Origin: DASRHY01 sp035650275
GTDB lineage: Bacteria; Actinomycetota; Actinomycetes; Propionibacteriales; Kribbellaceae
DNA: 64,000 nt
Direction: 5' to 3'
Assembly: GCA_035650275.1 (NCBI GenBank)
Contig: DASRHY010000239.1
Location: forward strand, 1 to 64,000
In this document: positions 61,401 through 64,000 of the stretch, piece after piece
Layout: each line of letters begins with the position of its first letter
Position numbering within the stretch: the first letter of the stretch is position 1
Program-made: the position numbers and the translations under genes
Notes under the pieces: model-generated
What the model was told of the DNA's origin: nothing
Databases searched by the model: none
Seen by the model: only the letters and a program-made list of their open reading frames with translations

Positions 61401-61989
61401 CGTGTCCGACCATCCGCTGTTCGGCGTCGAGCACGTGCTGGCGACCGGCGCCGACTGCACCATCGGCCAGCTGCTCGCGGACGAGGATCGGCCGGACGGC
61501 AGCCAGGTTACGATCGGCGGTCTGGTCACCTCGGTCCAGCGCAAGGTGAACAAGCGCGGCGACATCTACGCGATCGTCACGGTCGAGGACCTCGAGGGTT
61601 CGATCGAGGTGATGATGTTCTCCTCGGCGTACCAGCTGGCAGCTCACCTGCTGGTCAACGACGCGATCGTGCTGATCAAGGGCCGGGTCCGACGCCGCGA
61701 CGACCGGCTCGAGCTGAGCGGGTCCGACGTGACCGTGCCGGACCTGACCGAGGGGCCGACCGGACCGGTGGTGATCACGATGCCGGTGAACCGCTGCACG
61801 CCGCCGCTGGTCGAGCAGCTCCGCGACGTGCTCAAGACCCACCCCGGCATGACCGAGGTCCAGCTCCGGCTGCAGGCCCGCTCCAAGACCACCGTGATGC
61901 GCCTCGACGACCGCCTCCGCGTATCACCCACACCGGCCTTGATGGCCGACCTGAAAGCGTTGCTCGGCCCCTCGTGTCTTGCGGGTTGA
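58447..61989 (+). CDS. dnaE: DNA polymerase III alpha subunit DnaE
   Basis: A 1180-residue replicative polymerase. The N-terminal PHP domain 'FAHLHVHTEYSMLDGAARIGEL' and 'ALATTDHGYVFGAYEF' is followed by the C-family palm, with catalytic Asp residues in 'MPDFDIDFDDRRRPEVIRYV' and near 'GPGRGSGAGSMCAYAM'. 'YQEQVMAIAQQLAGYTLGKADLLRRAMGKKK' (parts) is the thumb/finger zone; an OB fold ('VTIGGLVTSVQRKVNKRGDIYAIVTVED' in parts) lies near 1025. Length and order are those of DnaE1, the housekeeping form, not the SOS-linked DnaE2. Confidence 0.97.
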   Translation: MAAGDSFAHLHVHTEYSMLDGAARIGELFKTAEQMGMPALATTDHGYVFGAYEFWKTAQKYNVKPVIGVEAYITPHTHRSERRRVRWGDASSGRDDVSGGGAYTHMTLLAQNNGGMHNLFRMSSLASLEGYYFKPRMDRELLQTYGKGLIATTGCPGGEVQTRLRLGQYDEAVKAAAEFRDIFGAENYFCEVMDHGLDIERDIQKDLLRLARDLNLPLVATNDLHYTHKEDAEAHAALLCVQSASTLSDPNRFKFDANDFYLKTAAEMREVWKDFPEACDNTLLIAERCDVSFTEGEGRYMPRFPCPEGESETSWFVKEVEVGLHHRYPDGIPDKVRKQAEFEIEVIVSKGYAGYFLVVADFINWAKENGIRVGPGRGSGAGSMCAYAMRITDLDPLQHGLIFERFLNPERMSMPDFDIDFDDRRRPEVIRYVTEKYGDDRVAMIVTYGTIKAKQAIKDAGRVLDYPFAMGDRITKAMPPTVMGKDVPLSGIFDPEHKRYSEATEFRQLYESDQDVRKIVDTARGLENLKRQWGVHAAGVLMSSEPLIDLIPIMRREQDGQVITQFDYPSCETLGLVKMDFLGLRNLTIMDDAVRNVEASRGIKLDLDALGRSLDDQPTYELLARGDTLGVFQFDGGPMRALLRLMKPDNFEDISAVGALYRPGPMGANSHTNYALRKNKQQEISYPHDELAQALEPILGTTYGLIVYQEQVMAIAQQLAGYTLGKADLLRRAMGKKKREVLDAEYVGFSEGMKANGFSDRSIKALWDVLVPFSDYAFNKAHSAAYGLVSYWTAYLKANFPAEYMAAVLTSVKDDKDKMAIYLNECRRMGIKVLPPDVNESDANFTPVGTDVRFGLSAIRNVGNNVVAGVVAAREEKGRFSNFTDFIDKVPEQVCNKRVIESLAKAGAFDSLGHARRAVVAVHDQAVDEAIDLKRNEAHGQFDLFSMGEPSDSGDTSRLTVVVPELTEWDKQTKLAHERDMLGLYVSDHPLFGVEHVLATGADCTIGQLLADEDRPDGSQVTIGGLVTSVQRKVNKRGDIYAIVTVEDLEGSIEVMMFSSAYQLAAHLLVNDAIVLIKGRVRRRDDRLELSGSDVTVPDLTEGPTGPVVITMPVNRCTPPLVEQLRDVLKTHPGMTEVQLRLQARSKTTVMRLDDRLRVSPTPALMADLKALLGPSCLAG

Positions 61990-62029
61990 GGATCACGCGC
62001 TTGGACCCATCGCCTGGGAGACTTGGACG

Positions 62030-62620
62030 ATGAGCCAAACTGTCGGCGTGACGTATCCAGCGCCTGCGCCGCCTCCGACGCCGGCGGTGACCACGCGCTG
62101 GAGCCGGGCGATCACGGTGACGTTCACAACGTTCCTGCTGGCGGGTCTGGTGGCGGGCTGGGCGTGGCAGCAGTACGCCCCGCTTGCCCGGTACGCGGTT
62201 GACGAGACCGGCGCCGCGCTCGACGAGGAGGAGATGACCCGGGTGTTCGGGCCGGACGGTCTGTTCGTGACGATCGGGTTCCTCACCGCGCTCGCGCTCG
62301 GTGGCCTGCTGTTCTGGTGGCTGCGCAACTACGGGCCGTTCGCGGTCGCCGCGGTGGTGCTCGGCTCGATCGTCGGCTCCGGTGTGGCCTGGGGAGTGGG
62401 CATGCTGCTCGGCAACGAACCGCTCGACCCCCGGCTGGCGGCCGCGAAGCCCGGAGACCTGGTCGCGGCGCCGCTGGAGTTGCACGGCTGGACCGCTCTG
62501 GCGGCCTGGCCGGTCGGCGCCGCTTTGGCCGTCGCCGTCATCGCGGCACTGAACTGGCGGCAGGAGCACGCAACCGGAACCACTCAGGGTCCGTCTGAGC
62601 AGGCGCCCTGGATGCAGTAA
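62030..62620 (+). CDS. DUF2567-like membrane protein
   Basis: A 196-residue protein with four hydrophobic helices (AITVTFTTFLLAGLVAGWAW; GLFVTIGFLTALALGGLLFW; FAVAAVVLGSIVGSGVAWGV; LAAWPVGAALAVAVIAAL) and a Pro-rich head. The pattern and its place after dnaE agree with DUF2567 proteins of actinobacteria; I am only moderately sure of the family. Function unknown. ATG 62030 follows GGGAGACTTGGACG. Confidence 0.65.
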   Translation: MSQTVGVTYPAPAPPPTPAVTTRWSRAITVTFTTFLLAGLVAGWAWQQYAPLARYAVDETGAALDEEEMTRVFGPDGLFVTIGFLTALALGGLLFWWLRNYGPFAVAAVVLGSIVGSGVAWGVGMLLGNEPLDPRLAAAKPGDLVAAPLELHGWTALAAWPVGAALAVAVIAALNWRQEHATGTTQGPSEQAPWMQ

Positions 62621-62672
62621 GCCCTCGATGCAAGGCCCTCGATGCAATAAGCCATAGCTGCAGTAAGCCCTG
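62611..62672. repeat. Four degenerate 14-16-base tandem repeats
   Basis: Units begin GATGCAGTAAGCCCTC (62611), GATGCAAGGCCCTC (62627), GATGCAATAAGCCATA (62641) and GCTGCAGTAAGCCCTG (62657). The first contains the stop codon of the upstream membrane protein gene, so the gene's 3' end has been duplicated downstream. Confidence 0.75.
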
Positions 62673-62723
62673 ACCGGCCCGGAACCTGGAAGCGTCCGGT
62701 GCCGTACGAACTGAGGGGGTTCG

Positions 62724-64000
62724 ATGTCCGACAACAACTACCCGCCGTACGGCGGCCAGCCCGGCGGCCCCGGCGATCAGCCCGGCGGCCAGCCTGATCC
62801 ATATCGGCGTCCGCAGCAGTCCGGACCCCAGCAGAACCCGTACGGCGGGCAGCCGGGTCCGCAGCAGAACCCGTACCAGCAGCCGAACCCGTACGGTCCG
62901 CAGCAGGGCGGTCCCCAGCAGCAGTACCCGCCGCAGGGTGGTTCGTACGGACCGCCGCCAGGCCAGCAGTACGGGCAGCCCGGCCAGCAGCAGTACGGCC
63001 AGCAGTACGGCCAGCAGCCAGGGCAGTACGGGCAGCCACCGCAGGGCCCGGACTATGGGCACCCGCAGCAGTTCGAGCCGGCGCCGAAGAAGCGGCGGGG
63101 CAAGCTGATCCCGCTGATCGCGGCACTGGCGGTACTGCTGGTCGCAGGTGCCGGCGGCGCCTTCGCGTACAGTCGACTGGCCGGTGGCGGCGACCAGCCA
63201 GCAACCGTACTTCCGTCGACGGCGGTCGCGTACGCGCGGATCGACCTGGACCCGTCCGCGGGCCAGAAGGTGAACGCGATCCGGTTCCTGATGAAGTTCC
63301 CGTCGGTCAAGGAGCAGATGGGGCTCAGCTCTGACAACGACGACCTGCGGCAGAAGCTGTTCGAGATGATCAAGAAGGAGGCCGGCGACGACCTCGCCGA
63401 CGTCGACTTCGAGAAGGACGTCAAGCCGTGGCTGGGTGACCGCGCCGGTATCGCCGCGGTGCCGAACGGCGATAAGGCCGACGCCGTGATGGCGATCCAG
63501 ATCACGGACGAGGGCAAGGCGAGGGCCGGCCTGGACAAGCTGTTCGCCAACGAGGACGAGAAGCCCGGCATGGCCTTCGTCGAGTCCTACGTGATCATCG
63601 CCGAGGACCAGCAGCGGGCGGATGCCGCTGTCGCCGAGGCGAACAAGAAGCCGCTGAGCGACAACGCCACCTTCGACAAGGACATGTCCGAGCTGGGTGA
63701 GCAGGGCTTCGCGTCATTCTGGATCGACACCAAGGGTGCCGCCGAGCTGTCCGGGCGAGAGCTGTCCGAGGAGCAGCGCAAGGCGCTGCCGCAGGGTAGC
63801 GCCGCCGGCGCGCTCCGGTTCGAAGCGGACCATGTGGAGCTCGAGGGCGTCGTACATGGCGACAAGTCGTTCAAGCCGGGCAAGGCGAAGGCCGAGGAGG
63901 TCGTGACGAACCTGCCCGACTCGACCGCCGCCGCGATCGCGATCTCGGACGGCGCGAGCTACATCGACAAGATCTGGGAGCAGGTCCAGAAGGCGTCCGG
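62724..64000 (+). CDS. DUF3352 domain protein (3' end beyond window)
   Basis: An open frame from ATG 62724 runs to the window end without a stop (425 codons). Residues 1-115 are Gln/Pro/Gly/Tyr-rich with many 'QQYGQ' and 'NPYG' units, a disordered cytoplasmic tail. A basic patch (KKRRGK) and one membrane helix (LIPLIAALAVLLVAGAGGAFAY) follow. The outside part begins 'ATVLPSTAVAYARIDLDPSAGQK', the DUF3352 hallmark, with 'GDRAGIAAVP' further on. The family is a surface-exposed actinobacterial protein of unknown function. GGGGGTTCG stands upstream of the ATG. Confidence 0.88.
   Translation, partial: MSDNNYPPYGGQPGGPGDQPGGQPDPYRRPQQSGPQQNPYGGQPGPQQNPYQQPNPYGPQQGGPQQQYPPQGGSYGPPPGQQYGQPGQQQYGQQYGQQPGQYGQPPQGPDYGHPQQFEPAPKKRRGKLIPLIAALAVLLVAGAGGAFAYSRLAGGGDQPATVLPSTAVAYARIDLDPSAGQKVNAIRFLMKFPSVKEQMGLSSDNDDLRQKLFEMIKKEAGDDLADVDFEKDVKPWLGDRAGIAAVPNGDKADAVMAIQITDEGKARAGLDKLFANEDEKPGMAFVESYVIIAEDQQRADAAVAEANKKPLSDNATFDKDMSELGEQGFASFWIDTKGAAELSGRELSEEQRKALPQGSAAGALRFEADHVELEGVVHGDKSFKPGKAKAEEVVTNLPDSTAAAIAISDGASYIDKIWEQVQKAS

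Noticed and set aside
58444..61842. Very long minus-strand frame opposite dnaE
   Set aside because: An antisense shadow of the third-position GC bias; its Arg/Val/Asp/His-rich translation matches no protein.

Overview
The window is from a high-GC (about 70%) actinobacterium. Gene content and order (kinase, thiGSO/thiE, polyprenyl synthase, metF, DUF3040, transglutaminase, DUF58, MoxR, mraZ and the division/cell-wall cluster through ftsZ, sepF, divIVA, ileS, lspA, dnaE) match the Streptomyces/Nocardioidaceae version of this locus. A member of the Propionibacteriales such as Kribbella is my best guess from memory of such loci; I could not search. MurE carries a DNPR motif, which fits a DAP-type wall. 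No rRNA, tRNA, CRISPR array, phage or transposase was seen.

Layout. 1-2.7 kb: a decayed EamA transporter, DUF1918, and a PASTA Ser/Thr kinase. 2.9-6.4 kb: thiamine genes thiO-thiS-thiG (minus) divergent from thiE, a 36-residue membrane peptide and a barstar homologue (plus). 6.6-12.3 kb: polyprenyl synthase divergent from metF, a SixA phosphatase, an ArsR/SRPBCC/VOC operon, tyrS behind a probable attenuator, and a RidA remnant. 12.3-21.4 kb: HelR-like helicase, FAD desaturase, DUF4126, a secreted amidase, MmcQ/YjbR, YbaK, DUF4037 and DM13 proteins. 21.4-28.7 kb: a LexA-box unit (DUF6504, SAV_6107 HEPN), a methyltransferase, DUF3040, and the moxR-DUF58-transglutaminase operon. 28.8-50.8 kb: mraZ, rsmH, ftsL, ftsI, an inserted methyltransferase/LysR pair, murE, murF, mraY, murD, ftsW, murG, murC, ftsQ, ftsZ, pgeF, yggS, sepF, yggT, divIVA. 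51-64 kb: ileS with a T-box leader, DUF167, a DksA-type zinc-finger protein with a histone-like tail, lspA, an RluD-type pseudouridine synthase, an S51 peptidase, dnaE, a DUF2567-like membrane protein, and a DUF3352 protein cut by the window end.

How it works together. The central 20 kb makes the lipid-linked peptidoglycan precursor (MurE/F/D/C, MraY, MurG) and the division machine (FtsZ, SepF, FtsQ, FtsL, FtsW, FtsI, DivIVA). Most of its genes overlap by 4 bases (ATGA/GTGA), implying translational coupling. The PASTA kinase at the left edge belongs to the family that senses peptidoglycan.

The most unusual content is between genes. Convergent junctions carry long palindromes, some sharing CCTCCCGT outer arms. 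A leaderless leader peptide plus terminator precedes tyrS. Strong candidates also exist for a LexA operator, an MraZ box array, an mraW RNA and an ileS T-box. Many genes start 6-8 bases after a TAnnnT -10 box, so leaderless mRNAs look common here.
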